A DNA stretch of 64,000 nucleotides from Chondrilla cf. caribensis. Taxonomy: Eukaryota > Porifera > Demospongiae > Chondrillida > Chondrillidae. Below the pieces are notes generated by a model that saw only the letters and a program-made list of their open reading frames with translations, had not been told where the DNA came from and did not search any database. Within the stretch, counting starts at the first letter, position 1; each line of letters starts with the position of its first letter. The stretch is from assembly GCA_964020155.1 (NCBI GenBank), contig OZ026555.1, forward strand, positions 1,795,015-1,859,014. The letters are read 5' to 3'. A program made the translations under genes and the position numbers. This document shows positions 50,274-63,639 of the stretch, piece after piece.

Positions 50274-52367
50274 GCGTATGTATGTGCATACGTGTGTACA
50301 AATTTTATTATGACCTAGATGTAATGATTCTTCTTGCACTTCACTTGTAATATTATACCTACGTATCTACCTATCCATATTTGTATGCAGACTGTTATGA
50401 AACTTGCTGCTGAAGGTATCAAGAAGGTATCCTTGGAGTTGGGGGGAAATGCACCGCTGATAGTCTTCAACTCGGCTGACATCAAAGTGGCGGTAGCGTC
50501 CACTGTGGCTGCCAAGTTCAGGAACACAGGACAGACCTGTGTGTGTCCCAATAGAATATTTGTTCAAGATGAGATCCATGACCAGTTTGTGGAAGAATTG
50601 GTGAAAGTTGTTGGAGGTCTGAAGGTCGGTGAAGGGTTCACTGAAGGAGTACAGCAAGGACCTCTGATCAACCAGAAGGCTGTGGACAAGGTACGTACAT
50701 ACCACCAGGTGCACATCCTAACATTACCACCAGGTGCACGTCCTAACTCTACCACCAGGTGCACGTCCTAACTCTACCACCAGGTGCACGTCCTAACACT
50801 ACCACCAGGTGCATGTCCTAACACTACCACCAGGTGCACATCCCAACACTAGCACCAGGTGCACGTCCTAACACTACCACCAGGTGCACGTCCCAACACT
50901 ACCACCGGGTGCACGTCCTAACACTACCACCGGGTGCACGTCCTAACACTACCACCGGGTGCACGTCCTAACACTACCACCGGGTGCACGTCCTAACACT
51001 ACCACCAGGTGTACGTCCTAACACTACCACCAGGTGCACGTCCTAACACTACCACCAGGTGCACGTCCTAACACTACCACCAGGTGCACGTCCTAACACT
51101 ACCACCAGGTGCATGTCCTAACACTACCACCAGGTGCATGTCCTAACACTACCACCAGGTGCACATCCCAACACTAGCACCAGGTGCACGTCCTAACACT
51201 ACCACCAGGTGCACGTCCCAACACTACCACCAGGTGCATGTCCTAACACTACCACCGGGTGCACGTCCTAACACTACCACCAGGTGCATGTCCCAACACT
51301 ACCACCGGGTGCACGTCCTAACACTAGCACCAGGTACACGTCCTAACACTACCACCAGGTGCATGTCCTAACACTACCACCAGGTGCATGTCCTAACACT
51401 ACCACCAGGTGCACATCCCAACACTAGCACCAGGTGCACGTCCTAACACTACCACCAGGTGCACGTCCCAACACTACCACCAGGTGCACGTCCTAACACT
51501 AGCACCAGGTACACGTCCTAACACTACCACCAGGTGCATGTCCCAACACTACCACCAGGTGCATGTCCCAACACTACCACCGGGTGCACATCCCAACACT
51601 AGCACCAGGTACACGTCCTAACACTACCACCAGGTGCACGTCCTAACACTACCACCAGGTGCACGTCCTAACACTACCACCGGGTGCACGTCCTAACACT
51701 AGCACCAGGTACATGTCCTAACACTACCACCAGGTGCACGTCCTAACACTACCACCAGGTGCACGTCCTAACACTACCACCAGGTGCATGTCCTAACACT
51801 ACCACCAGGTGCATGTCCCAAAACTATCACCAGGTGCATGTTCCAACACTACCACCAGGTGCAGTACTGATTAGAGGCATTGTAATGTCTTTCCTTAGTT
51901 GCATATTCAAACTTTTTCTGAGTACTGGTGTCTTTGAATAGACTCATACATATGTATGTGTATGCATATATATGTATATTTACTCACTTTATACTACGTA
52001 TGTATGTATGGAGTCTTACTAGGCATAACCTCACTCTGGCTACTCTGTTTTCAAACTGGTTGCTACCTCTCTGACTAAGCTGGACTATTATGTGCATGCA
52101 TGTGTCTTTAGTTGTCACTAAACTCCAAACTCTTGTTCTGTGCTCTCAAGGTCTGCAGTCACATGCGTAATGCTTGTGACAATGGTGCTACTGTGGTTGT
52201 TGGTGGAGATGTAGCCAGTGATGTTGGAAAATGGTTCTATCAACCAACTGTTTTGACTGACGTCAAGCAAAATATGTTGGTCAGTTGTGAGGAGACTTTT
52301 GGACCTGTAGCAGCTATTACCAGGTTGGTGTGTGTTTGTGTGCGTGTTTGCATGCGTGCGTGCGTGT

Positions 52368-52409
<42 letters not shown>

Positions 52410-53406
52410 GGAAGAGAGTGTAATCTGACAACCTGTGGTCTGACTGTGCACTAGCTGCAGTGAACCGTAATCAACTACATTTCTGTATCTTCCAGAAGGA
52501 CTATGTGTACCTATGTACGTATGTATATACTAACGTATGTACATAACTGTACCATTGATTGAGTTTTCCGATGTTATTCAGATCTTCCATTCATTTCTTG
52601 TTGTGTAATAGATTTGGAGAAGAGGAGGAAGCAATGGAACAATGTAACAACACAGTACATGGACTATGTGGTAAGCCTACACCACAGTGCACTACAATAC
52701 ATCCTTGGTATAGTGCTGTTGTACATACGTATGTACGTACTGTATATATGTATGACTGTGTGTTGTAAACCCCTCATTTAAGTGGCTGTATAATGTTTGA
52801 ATACCTTGTACTCTGACCCCAATACTGTATGAGTGTGTGCTTGCAGGTGGGGAGTACTTTAACTTTGATATTTAGGACCTGGAGTACATGATATTATTAA
52901 CAATAGATTATTGTGCACATACTATTTACTAGGAAGAATCGTGAGGTTTTAATTATACATTATTTGTGTATGTAATTTGGTATGATCTGACAGTATGCTG
53001 ACTCGTGAAATACAGACATACATATTCTAAATTCGTCACAATTTTATTTGTGAAAAATTCCTCCCATGCATGCATATACAATGTAATCATTTGTTATTAT
53101 TGTGCAGTACAACATGTATGCAGTTCTATATGTTCTTCTCATGAGTATGCTGTGTACTGTATGTACTGCAATCATCTCTGTGTGTGTTGTGTAGGATACT
53201 TCTTTTCTAATGACTACAAACAAGTGTGGAGGGTGGCCGAAGCAATGCAGAGTGGTCTGGTGGGCGTGAACGAGGGGATTATATCAGCCGAAGTGGCTCC
53301 GTTCAGTGGGTGGAAAGAATCGGGATTGGGTAGTGAGGGCTCCAAATATGGAATTCAGGAGTATCTTAAAACCAAGTACGTCTGTATGGGGAACCTTGAG
53401 TTCTAA
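48002..53406 (+). CDS. ALDH5A1: succinate-semialdehyde dehydrogenase (ALDH5 family), 9 exons, 502 aa
   Basis: Oxidises succinic semialdehyde, the GABA-catabolism product, to succinate with NAD(P)+, normally in mitochondria. Exons: 48002-48250, 48338-48421, 48946-49116, 49178-49294, 50070-50213, 50391-50690, 52151-52323, 52612-52670, 53195-53406, all in phase with GT-AG borders. Visible landmarks: [10 protein letters not shown] near the N-terminus, PWNFP-equivalent [30 protein letters not shown], the nucleotide-site FTGST equivalent [10 protein letters not shown], general-base Glu in SLELGGNAP, catalytic Cys in [19 protein letters not shown], and the C-terminal [16 protein letters not shown] and YVCMGNLEF. 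The CVC pair matches the redox-switch cysteines of human ALDH5A1. The N-terminus ([20 protein letters not shown]) is shorter than the human leader but basic and acid-poor, so mitochondrial import is possible. Introns 4, 6 and the starts of 5 and 7 are tandem repeat. A second copy of exon 9 follows downstream. Confidence 0.96.
49336..49985. repeat. 40-bp minisatellite, about 17 copies
   Basis: Unit GAGTGGGTCCTCTAGTAGAG then ATGTTGGTACTCTAGTATCA, with an alternative TATTGGTGTAAG half in the left part. It fills most of ALDH5A1 intron 4. Confidence 0.9.
50214..50269 (+). repeat. (GT)n microsatellite containing the splice donor
   Basis: The ALDH5A1 exon 5 donor is itself the first GT of the repeat (exon ends AAA at 50213). 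Confidence 0.93.
50699..51866. repeat. 25-bp minisatellite, about 46 copies, with higher-order structure
   Basis: Unit ACCACCAGGTGCACGTCCTA plus ACACT, starting about 9 bases after the ALDH5A1 exon 6 donor. Variant units (CATGTCC, CACATCCC, AGCACC, CGGGTG) recur in blocks; the rare pair CACATCCCAACACTAGCACC appears near 50837, 51162, 51412 and 51587, at spacings that are multiples of 25. Confidence 0.93.
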
Positions 53407-54448
53407 CATTATGTGGAGAGCGGCCATTCTTAAATTGGTAACGATTTATCTGGATTGTGGATTCTTCAAAATTTGATATTTTATTATTTCAATAGAATCT
53501 AATTAATATATACAGTATGTACTGTTATAATTATTATTATAATTATTATAAATGTGATAACAAGAAACAATGGAGAAATGTTATGTGATGGTAATATAAT
53601 AATAATATTATGACTACAATAATTATTGCAAACATATTTATAATAAAATACACATAAATTATGTATATATTCACCTATTGTACAATTAAATAAATACATT
53701 GTGCATAAAATTATGTACACATACCTTACAATTAACTAAAATAAATATAATTAATATAATACTAATAACCACATGACTGCCTAAAAATATATATGTTGCT
53801 CATGATTTCCACACTCAGTTATTGCATGCAATATAGCAGATGTATTGAATGCACAGATACTGGAGTGAGTAGGAATCTATAATTGTGCGTCGTTTGTAAG
53901 TGGACGTGAACTAGCTATATAGACTCAGTAGACGTACGTAGACTCAGGTTCCACATTTTAGTACCCTAAAACATGTAATATAGAAGTTGAATATATTATG
54001 CAGTTGCTGATTGGTATTAATATGTACGTATAAAGTGAAAGTATGTACATGTACACATTTCATTAGTATTATACGAGACATCACATCCAGATCTCATACA
54101 TAAATTGAACTACATATTTGTGGTAACTGCAATATGAACTGCGTAGGATGTTTTAGTATACATATATACACGCAATGGTCGGTTGTGTGAATGAATAATA
54201 ATAATAATAATTATACAGTTGATAATGGCCTGTTTTACATAATTATAGGCTAGGCCTTCATAAAAATGATGAAAAATGACCTAATGATGTGATAATGTAT
54301 AATAGCATATATTTTATATACAGTGTGGTAACATTAGTTAAGTGTACTGTACGTACATGTATTCTGTCTTTGTGTATTGTACTATATAATCAAGCTAGGG
54401 ATATTGTGTTTGTGTGCACATGCACTTACCTCCATGTGTGTTGTGTAG

Positions 54449-54666
54449 GATACTTCTTTTCTAATGACTACAAACAAGTGTGGAGGGTGGCCGAAGCAAT
54501 GCAGAGTGGTCTGGTGGGCGTGAACAAGGGGATTATATCAGCCGAAGTGGCTCCGTTCAGTGGGTGGAAGGAATCAGGATTGGGTAGTGAGGGCTCCAAA
54601 TATGGAATTCAGGAGTATCTCAAAACCAAGTATACATCTGTATGGGGAACCTTGAGTTGTGATTAA
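54449..54666 (+). other. second copy of the ALDH5A1 terminal exon (alternative last exon or decaying duplicate)
   Basis: It begins with the same acceptor context (TGTGTGTTGTGTAG) and encodes the same 60-odd residues as exon 9, 1254 bp further on. Only about six differences occur over some 200 bp. One changes the conserved VNEG to VNKG; two are silent; near the end a two-base gain after AAACCAAG shifts the frame, so the tail YVCMGNLEF becomes [11 protein letters not shown] before TAA at 54664-54666. It is in phase with the exon 8 donor and would give a 504-residue protein. Similarity stops almost exactly at the exon borders. Confidence 0.8.
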
Positions 54667-55314
54667 TTGATTATGTTTATTCATTATCTAATATCCACCA
54701 TCAATTTTATTTTACTAATTCTTATTTATTTAATAATAGATGTACATAATTGGATGTTGCCTGTACTTATTTTTATGATGGAATATGCTGCAGCTAATCA
54801 ATAAATATCTGTCTCTATTATCATACATCTAATAATAAAATATATTATTTTGCAATGTAACATGATCAATTATAAATTTTGCATGAAATTCGATTACATG
54901 ATAATTGTATTTTATCCTTATCATGTTCTTGTGTAGGTAAACATTGTATAACATAATATGCAGTGGCGGTGAAACATAAAAATCTCAGGGGGGCGGTGGT
55001 CCAATGCACGTACAGTACAGAACACTAAGTCACCAAATTATACTAGCTACTTCTTCACTTCAGTGTTCAGTAAATGCTATGCATATGTTCATAACACCAA
55101 GGCTCATTCTAAATTATATTAATAATATGGGTACGTGTATAATATTATGTGTAATAGATTCCTGTGTCCTATGTAATGTTACATGCTCCTTAAAAAGTAG
55201 GGGGGAACAATGCCTCCCCGGCCTGGTCCCACCACCTATATGATAATATGTATGCATATCACATTCTTAAATGATATTGTATCTCTACACACTCAGTAAT
55301 TACCAGAGCATATA

Positions 55315-55530
55315 CCGTATATCCGAAAATATTGGTGGTGATTTAAATTTAGCAATTTGGCAGTCACGGACATAACCACCAAATTAATATTCATCAATCA
55401 ACACTTACGTTTTAACGTTATCAACACTTGTTTTGGCAAACCGCCAAATTTGAATTCTGCCAATAATGCATTGGGCCAGATTTTGGGCAAATCACAAAAT
55501 TTTATGACGCCAATATTTCTGGATATACGG
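55315..55530. mobile_element. 216-bp TA-flanked MITE
   Basis: The left end CCGTATATCCGAAAATATTG and the reverse complement of the right end, CCGTATATCCAGAAATATTG, match; TA lies at 55313-55314 and 55531-55532. AT-rich interior, no ORF. Confidence 0.8.
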
Positions 55531-56831
55531 TAATAATTATATGCAAAAATTGAATTAATATTTTGGCCACTTTATCACTAAACTGGTATATTAGTATATA
55601 ATCATGCCAATATCTACATAAATTATACATAATGTAATAGGCAATTAATCCAATATCACGTACGTATGTCCCTTACAAAATGTCACATAATATGAAAAGC
55701 AAGTTCATAATAATTATTATAATATGTAATAATACAGAGTGAGCAGCTGCAGGCTTGGCACATTAAAATAATGTATACATATCACATCTTAGTTAATGTG
55801 CACGATTATATTTATTTCTTTTTCAATTGCAAATAATATGCATACATGTATTATGTATAATTTTGCATGGTGTGTATGTACATATATTATGCTTAATAAT
55901 ACCATGTAATAGTAATATACGTATCACTGTACTTTGTTTTATTTCATGTGTGATTATTAATATTAATATATAGTTTATTCATTTGCAAATGTGTGTATTA
56001 TATTATATAATACATTTTAGATTTGTATAAGAATGCGCAATAATAATTCATTTCTTTTAACTAATGTTACCATGGGTTTTTCCATTAATTTTGAAACTTA
56101 TGTACTGTACATAGATTCAATCAACTATCATGTAATATTAATTGGAATCACGCAATAACTGTTCAGTCAGGTGACAATACTTCATTGATTGATATCATTA
56201 TCACATTAACAGCCTTTGAAAGCAACCATCAAAGGATGGAACATAATTATAAAATAGATAACCCATGGCACTTTGTGGTCTTCGTCTATTACTCAATTAA
56301 ATGTGTATCACTATAAGTACTGCAATATCAACATCTGTATCAAATACATATTTTCATTTTAGCCCATATATGTTAAGTTATATTAATGTTTCTGTACTTA
56401 TGTATTATCAACATAAACTGCAGTCATATTACTGCAAAAATAACAGAAGTTAACACAGTCACATACATGTAAATACTAATATACAATTATTAGATGTACT
56501 GTACAGTTAAATTAATAGCAGTGGAATGATGTATCAGTTGATATATTTCTCCTCTAATCCTCGCACTAGTAGCTGTTCTGATTCCAACAGAGGACCTTTC
56601 TTCTCCTAACAATACAAAGGAGAGAAACAGTACAAGAAACATGAAGAGTACCAGCTTAGCTTGCTGATGGGGTCTATATAGCCTGGTAGATCATTCAATC
56701 CTATACCTGGGGATTCATGTCACTGAACTTCAAGACCAGGTTGAAGAGTGTTTGGAGGAACATGGAAAGGATGTTCTCCAGCTCAGCAAAATTTACCTAT
56801 TGAGCTTGGATACTTTGTTGTATCAGTAGTA

Positions 56832-57377
56832 CAGGACTGACTACCCTTGACCAATGCCAGTAGTACAGGAGGCCTACCCTTGACCAGTACCAGTAGTACA
56901 GGATGGACTACCCTTGACCAGTACCAGTAGTACAGGAGGGACTACCCTTGAACAGTACCAAGTGATACAGGATGGACTACCCTTGACCAGTACCAGTAGT
57001 ACAGGACTGACTACCCTTGACCAGTACCAGTAGTACAGGATGGTCTACCCTTGACCAGTACCAGTGTACAGGATGGACTACCCTTGACCAGTACCAGTAG
57101 TACAGGATGGACTACCCTTGACCAGTACCAGTAGTACAGGATGGACTACCCTTGACCAGTACCAGTAGTACAGGATGGACTACCCTTGACCAGTACCAGT
57201 AGTACAGGATGGACTACCCTTGACCAGTACCAGTAGTACAGGATGGACTACCCTTGACCAGTACCAGTAGTACAGGATGGACTACCCTTGACCAGTACCA
57301 GTAGTACAGGATGGACTACCCTTGACCAGTACCATGGCCAGTAGTACAGGACTGATTACCCTTGATCAGCACCAGTA
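56832..57377. repeat. 34-bp minisatellite, left part
   Basis: About 16 copies of GTACCAGTAGTACAGGATGG plus ACTACCCTTGACCA. The array is interrupted by the retrotransposon and resumes at 59860. Confidence 0.93.
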
Positions 57378-58793
57378 GAGTGGACTGTCCTGGACGAACT
57401 GAAGTCAAAACATCCTCCAAAGGGCCCAATTCATAGAAATGCCATCATAACCGACAAGCCTAAAGATTTCCACCCTGTAATGTTTGAATCAATTGATAGT
57501 GCTGCAATTCAGAAAGCTGCCCTTAACACAAATGGCTCCGCAGGACCCTCCGGAATTGATGCTGTTGGGTGGAGAAGGCTTTGCTTATCATTCAAACACC
57601 ACTCAATCGATTTATGCAATAGCCTTTCATTAGTTGCGAAGAAGTTAAGTACAGAATATGTTGATCCTGCAGGTATTGATAGTCTGATTGCATCCCGCCT
57701 CATCGCCATTGACAAGAGACCTGGAGTGAGACCGATAGCTATTGGTGAAACATCCCGTCGTATCATCAGCAAAGCCATCCTTGCCATAGTTAAAGATGAT
57801 GTAAAAGAGGTAGCAGGATCTATCCAACTATGTGCCGGACAAGAGGCAGGATGTTAAGCTGGCGTACACGCAATGAAAAGCATTTTGGAGAACGAAGAAA
57901 CGGAAGCGGCTATTCTTGTTGATGCCTCTAATGCCTTCAACCTTCTAAACAGACAGACAGCTCTAATCAACTGTCACTATCTATGTCCATCTATTGCCAC
58001 CATCTTAACCAACATGTACAGAGGTGAAGGCAAGCTTTTCATAGAAGACCAGTTCCTGCTATCTTGCGAAGGGACCATGCAAGGCGACCCACTGGCTATG
58101 AGCATGTATGCTTTGGGAGTATTACCATTAATCCAGAAACTGGACAACTCGAGCATTGGCCAAATATGGTTTGCTGATGATGCAGCTGCAGGGGGGAAAA
58201 TCTCCAGTCTGAAAGAATGGTGGGACAACTTGAATAAATTCGGACCAGACTATGGCTATTTTCCTAATCATCTGAAAACGTGGATTATAGTCAAAGAGGA
58301 ACACTACGAAATGGCCAAGGATCTGTTCTCGGATTGCAGAGTTAACATCACCACCACTGGTCGCAAATACCTGGGGGCAGCCTTAGGAAGTACTGAATTT
58401 ATCAATAAATTCACGGAGGTAAAGATAGAAGAATGGACAACGGAGATTGAGACCCTTGCCGATATCGCTAGAAGAGAGCCACATGCTGCGTACTCAGCAT
58501 TTATTCATGGACTAACAAATAGATGGCTCTATGTGATGAGAACTACCCCTAATATCTCCAACCTATTGAGTCCACTGGAAGAATCCATCCGACATAAGCT
58601 AATACCCGCCATTACAGGAAGAAATGCCATCACTGATGCCGAAAGAAAACTTCTGGCTCTTCCATGCAGGCTAGGAGGACTGGGTTTAATAGACCCAACT
58701 AATGTTTCCACCATACAGTATAGAGACTCCGAGAAGATCACTGAACCTTTAGTTGCCATCATACTAGAACAAAAAACAGGCTTCCCCCTATGA
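57378..58793 (+). pseudogene. reverse transcriptase part of the retrotransposon, with internal stop
   Basis: Fingers/palm motifs in order: GPSGIDAVGWRR, RPIAIGETSRRIISKAI, then an in-frame TAA at 57855-57857, then VDASNAFN (motif A), MQGDPLAMSMYALG (motif B), FADDAAAGG (motif C, FADD in place of YADD), GYFPNHLKTW (motif D), YLGAALG (motif E) and a thumb-like region ending RLGGLGLIDP. The TGA at 58791-58793 closes the frame; the endonuclease continues in the next frame. Both metal-binding Asp residues of motif C are intact, so decay looks recent. Confidence 0.85.
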
Positions 58794-58806
58794 GACATGG
58801 ACGGAA

Positions 58807-59691
58807 ATGAAAAGAGTGAGATCTAGCACGAAGAAAGAGAAGCGCCAAAAATTGGAAGAAGAAGCAGCCGCAATAGAGCTCAGTGAGTCATTGAAAAGAT
58901 CCCTTGAATTGGCAAGCGAAAAAGGAGCATCTCTTTGGTTAACTGCACTTCCCCTCGAAAGGCATGGCTTTGCCCTGCACAAGAGTGCTTTTAGGGATGC
59001 GATCTCCCTTCGTTATGGCTGGCTACCCGACCATCTACCTTCCAAATGTGCATGCGGTGCAACTTTCACCGTTGACCATGCAATGTGCTGCCCGAAGGGG
59101 GCATTCCCTACTCTCAGACACAACGAGCTAAGAGATATAACCAGAAGCTTACTCTCTGAAGTGTGCCATGATGTCTCTATTGAGCCAGAACTGCAGCCTC
59201 TAGATGGACATGAATTGAGACACGCTACTGCCAATAAAGAAGACAATGCTCGAGCTGACATACAAGCAAGAGGATTCTGGGGAATAAAACACCAACGTGC
59301 ATTTTTTAATGTTAAGGTATTTAACCCGAATGCACCCTCGAACAGGAAATTCCCTCTTTCCTCATGCTACCGTCACCATGAAAGAATCAAGAAGAGAAGC
59401 TACGAGCAGAGAATAACTGAGGTCGAAAATGGATCGTTCACTCCGCTAATTTTCAGTACATCCGGTGGGAAGGGACAAGCAGCAGACATCTTTTATAAAC
59501 GCCTTGCTTCAATAATGGCCGAAAAGAGGAAGCAAACCTATTCAAGCACAATTTGCTGGATAAGATGCCAACTGAATTTTTCCCTGATTCAATCTGCTAT
59601 AGTCTGCTTGAGAGGATCAAGATGTCGATACCCTCCGAGAGTACCTGAGTCAATTGAACTTACTATCAGTGAATCTAAAATCAAATATTAA
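58807..59691 (+). pseudogene. zinc-knuckle and restriction-like endonuclease part of the retrotransposon
   Basis: Frame +1 relative to the reverse transcriptase. It contains a Lys/Glu-rich linker, then CACGATFTVDHAMCC (C-x-C-x7-H-x3-C-C), PTLRHNELRD, and the nuclease core ADIQARG ... FFNVKV, matching the D...(D/N)xK pattern of RLE nucleases (the usual D-V-K reads N-V-K here). It ends ICWIRCQLNFSLIQSAIVCL, RGSR and a short tail to TAA. It was presumably one polyprotein with the upstream part before the frameshift. Identification of the nuclease is from pattern only. Confidence 0.75.
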
Positions 59692-59859
59692 ATGTTCTGT
59701 TTATTAATGATATTATACCACTTATTATCTTTAAATCAAATTTATTGGTTTACAATCGTTATGATTTGCTTTGCTATATTTACTCACTTAATAGTTATTT
59801 AGTATTGTATTCATTGCCTAAGGGCCTTTTATTAATAATAATCTGGAAAAAAAAAACCT

Positions 59860-60440
59860 ACCCTTGACCAGTACCAGTAGTACAGGATGGACTACCCTTG
59901 ACCAATACCAGTAGTACAGGATGGACTACCCTTGACCAGTACCAGTAGTACAGGACTGACTACCCTTGACCAGTACCAGTAGTACAGGATGGACTACCCT
60001 TGACCAGTACCAGTAGTACAGGATGGACTACCCTTGACCAGTACCAGTAGTACAGGATGGACTACCCTTGACCAGTACCAGTAGTACAGGATGGACTACC
60101 CGTGACCAGTACCAGTAGTACAGGACTGACTACCCTTGACCAGTACCAGTAGTACAGGATGGACTACCCTTGACCAGCACCAGTAGTACAGGATGGACTA
60201 CCCTTGACCAATACCAGTAGTACAGGATGGACTACCCTTGACCAGTACCAGTAGTACAGGATGGACTACCCTTGACCAGTACCAGTTGTACAGGATGGAC
60301 TACCCTTGATCAGTACCAGTAGTACAGGATGGACTACCCTTGACCAGTACCAGTAGTACAGGATGGACTACCCTTGACCAGTACCAGTAGTACAGGATGG
60401 ACTACCCTTGAACAGTACCAAGTGATACAGGATGGACTAC
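59860..60440. repeat. 34-bp minisatellite, right part
   Basis: About 17 more copies of the same unit as at 56832-57377, including the rare variant AACAGTACCAAGTGATACAG found near both outer parts of the array. Confidence 0.93.
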
Positions 60441-60545
60441 TCAATGATGCAGTGCTGTGTGCACTCGTACTGCTGCATGTGTCTCACTTGATGCACATTT
60501 ATCATTAACCATGTACACTATGATCTAGTTCTCTACTTGTGCTCA

Positions 60546-60765
60546 ACCTACTGATCCAGCAACACTGGTGGTGGACCTAGCAACACAGGCGGTGGACCCA
60601 GTAACACTAGTGGTGGACCTAGCAACACTAGTGGTGGACCTAGCAACACCAGTGGTGGACCTAGCAACACTGGTGATGGACCTAGCAACACTGGCGGGGG
60701 ACCTAGCAACACTGGCGGTGGACCTAGCAACACAGGCAGTGGACCTAGCAACACTAATGGTGGAA
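60546..60765. repeat. 21-bp minisatellite, about 10 copies
   Basis: Unit GTGGACCTAGCAACACTAGT plus G. Open in both directions (VDLATLV or GPPLVLL) because the unit is a multiple of three; no start or splice context supports coding. Confidence 0.9.
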
Positions 60766-62164
60766 TAACAACATCGGCCACAGTATACACTTACCCGAGC
60801 CATACTTGTCTTCTGGTAACTATGGCAACCACAGTTCCTAATCAAATAGGAGAAGTTACTAACGCAACAATTCAAATTGTGAACATGTTCCTACCTACAT
60901 AAGTATGTATGGATATGTATGTGTACAAAGTATCACCCGTGGTGTATGGACATACGTATGTACCATACCTGTGCTCTAATGGTAAATCCATGTACTACAA
61001 ATAATTACATCATTTTGATCATTATAATCATGTTATCATCGGATTATTTGGACAGTATTGAATGCTCAACTGAGATGAACCCAAGGTTGAGTATTTCATT
61101 TAGCAAGAATTCTAAGTAATTGGTTGATAAATACGTAATTTGTCTTTTTTCGAATGGAACATAATAATTAAATAAATCAACCAACAAGAAAGTAATTCTC
61201 AGTAAGTTTCTGTGAATCTGTTCAATTAAGATCAAGATGGAGGATCTTGCATAATATGGACGTAATTTGTCTACAGTTCACCAAAGAATTGTGCAAAGTT
61301 CACAACATGTGCTTTGCATGAGGTCATAGATGTGATGCTAGGTCAATTGACACCATCCTGTGGTAGGTCCACATCCGGGAGTATATCCCCAATGAACCAC
61401 AGGTATAACCAGTTCGTTACCATGGCAATGACAGACAAAACAATAACACTGGATAATTAAAATTTCACACTCAATCAGATGTAGTTCCAAGACCGAATAT
61501 TCTTATCAGGGTTTGACTATTAATGTTTACAGCGAATATTAAATTTTGTCTATCTGCCTCAAAATAATATGGTGGATTAACCATCCACCATATTATTTTT
61601 AAACAAATTCACTTGTATTTCGTTTACAGATGATCTGCCAAGTGTCAGGAAATTGTGTTGGTGTAGAACAAATAGCAGTAAAGCATTCAAGAGTTGACGT
61701 AACAATGAAGCAGGAGATTTTGTGATTACAGAGAGAGGAATCCAAAGACAACATGAGAAATACTTGCAGACCATTCCTTGAAGAAGCACAATGTCGAAAT
61801 TGCACAACAAATAGTAGAAGACATTCTGAAGAAGATCCGTATAATCCACCAAAATTTCCCCTGAACCAATAGCAGTAGATTAACGAATATTCACAATGTA
61901 CTACTATGATTGAACTTGCCTCAAGGGTGTTTGTTTCATGAGCTACTACTCAACCTTGGTATGTCAGTACATAGTGCCTGATGAAGACATGTATGTACTG
62001 CACAATAGCTACTCAATTACCCTTGTTTGAGTGGTCTAAACACCTACTATGTACTACTCCTGTTACTGTTAATGTAAGGAATGTCTCTGACACTCAAGGA
62101 GCGAATGTGAGTTTTATTACAGTAAGAGTCTGGTAACTAGCTACTACATACACCACATACACAC
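60766..62164 (-). other. region where the 3' end of MCM10 should lie; terminal exon not resolved
   Basis: Downstream of the last supported MCM10 exon. The expected second zinc cluster (C-x2-C with a following Trp) was not found. An AG at about 61336 followed by SITSMTSCKAHVVNFAQFFG and EL-stop is in phase with the exon ending at 62165 but lacks the family's Cys-Gly and Trp residues. 61560-61910 holds transposon-like inverted sequence (ATGGTGGATTAACCATCCAC, GATTAACGAATATTCAC). Confidence 0.35.
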
Positions 62165-63621
<1,457 letters not shown>

Positions 63622-63639
63622 CTGAAGCAAATAATGCAG

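Larger units (their letters stand above)
53407..56831. other. AT-rich 3' flank of ALDH5A1 and intergenic DNA
   Basis: Apart from the duplicated exon and one MITE, only AT-rich sequence with many AATAAA/AATAATA strings is seen. 54960-55245 contains GGGGGCGG and CCCCGGCCTGG patches of unclear origin, possibly a degraded transposon. Confidence 0.5.
57378..59859 (+). mobile_element. non-LTR retrotransposon with restriction-like endonuclease, 5'-truncated, inserted in a minisatellite
   Basis: Coding similarity starts directly at the left satellite junction without an ATG, as expected for 5' truncation during target-primed reverse transcription. Order: reverse transcriptase, then CxC...H...CC zinc knuckle, then PD-(D/E)xK-type endonuclease, then a short AT-rich 3' UTR ending in an A10 run (about 59849-59858), after which the 34-bp satellite resumes. 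There are no long terminal repeats. The layout is that of the RLE class (R2/R4/NeSL-like). An in-frame stop and a frameshift show that this copy is inactive. Confidence 0.88.

Noticed and set aside
54960..55250. Possible hAT-like element (CAGTGGCGG start, GG-rich and CC-rich ends)
   Set aside because: Terminal repeats do not pair convincingly and no 8-bp target duplication is evident.
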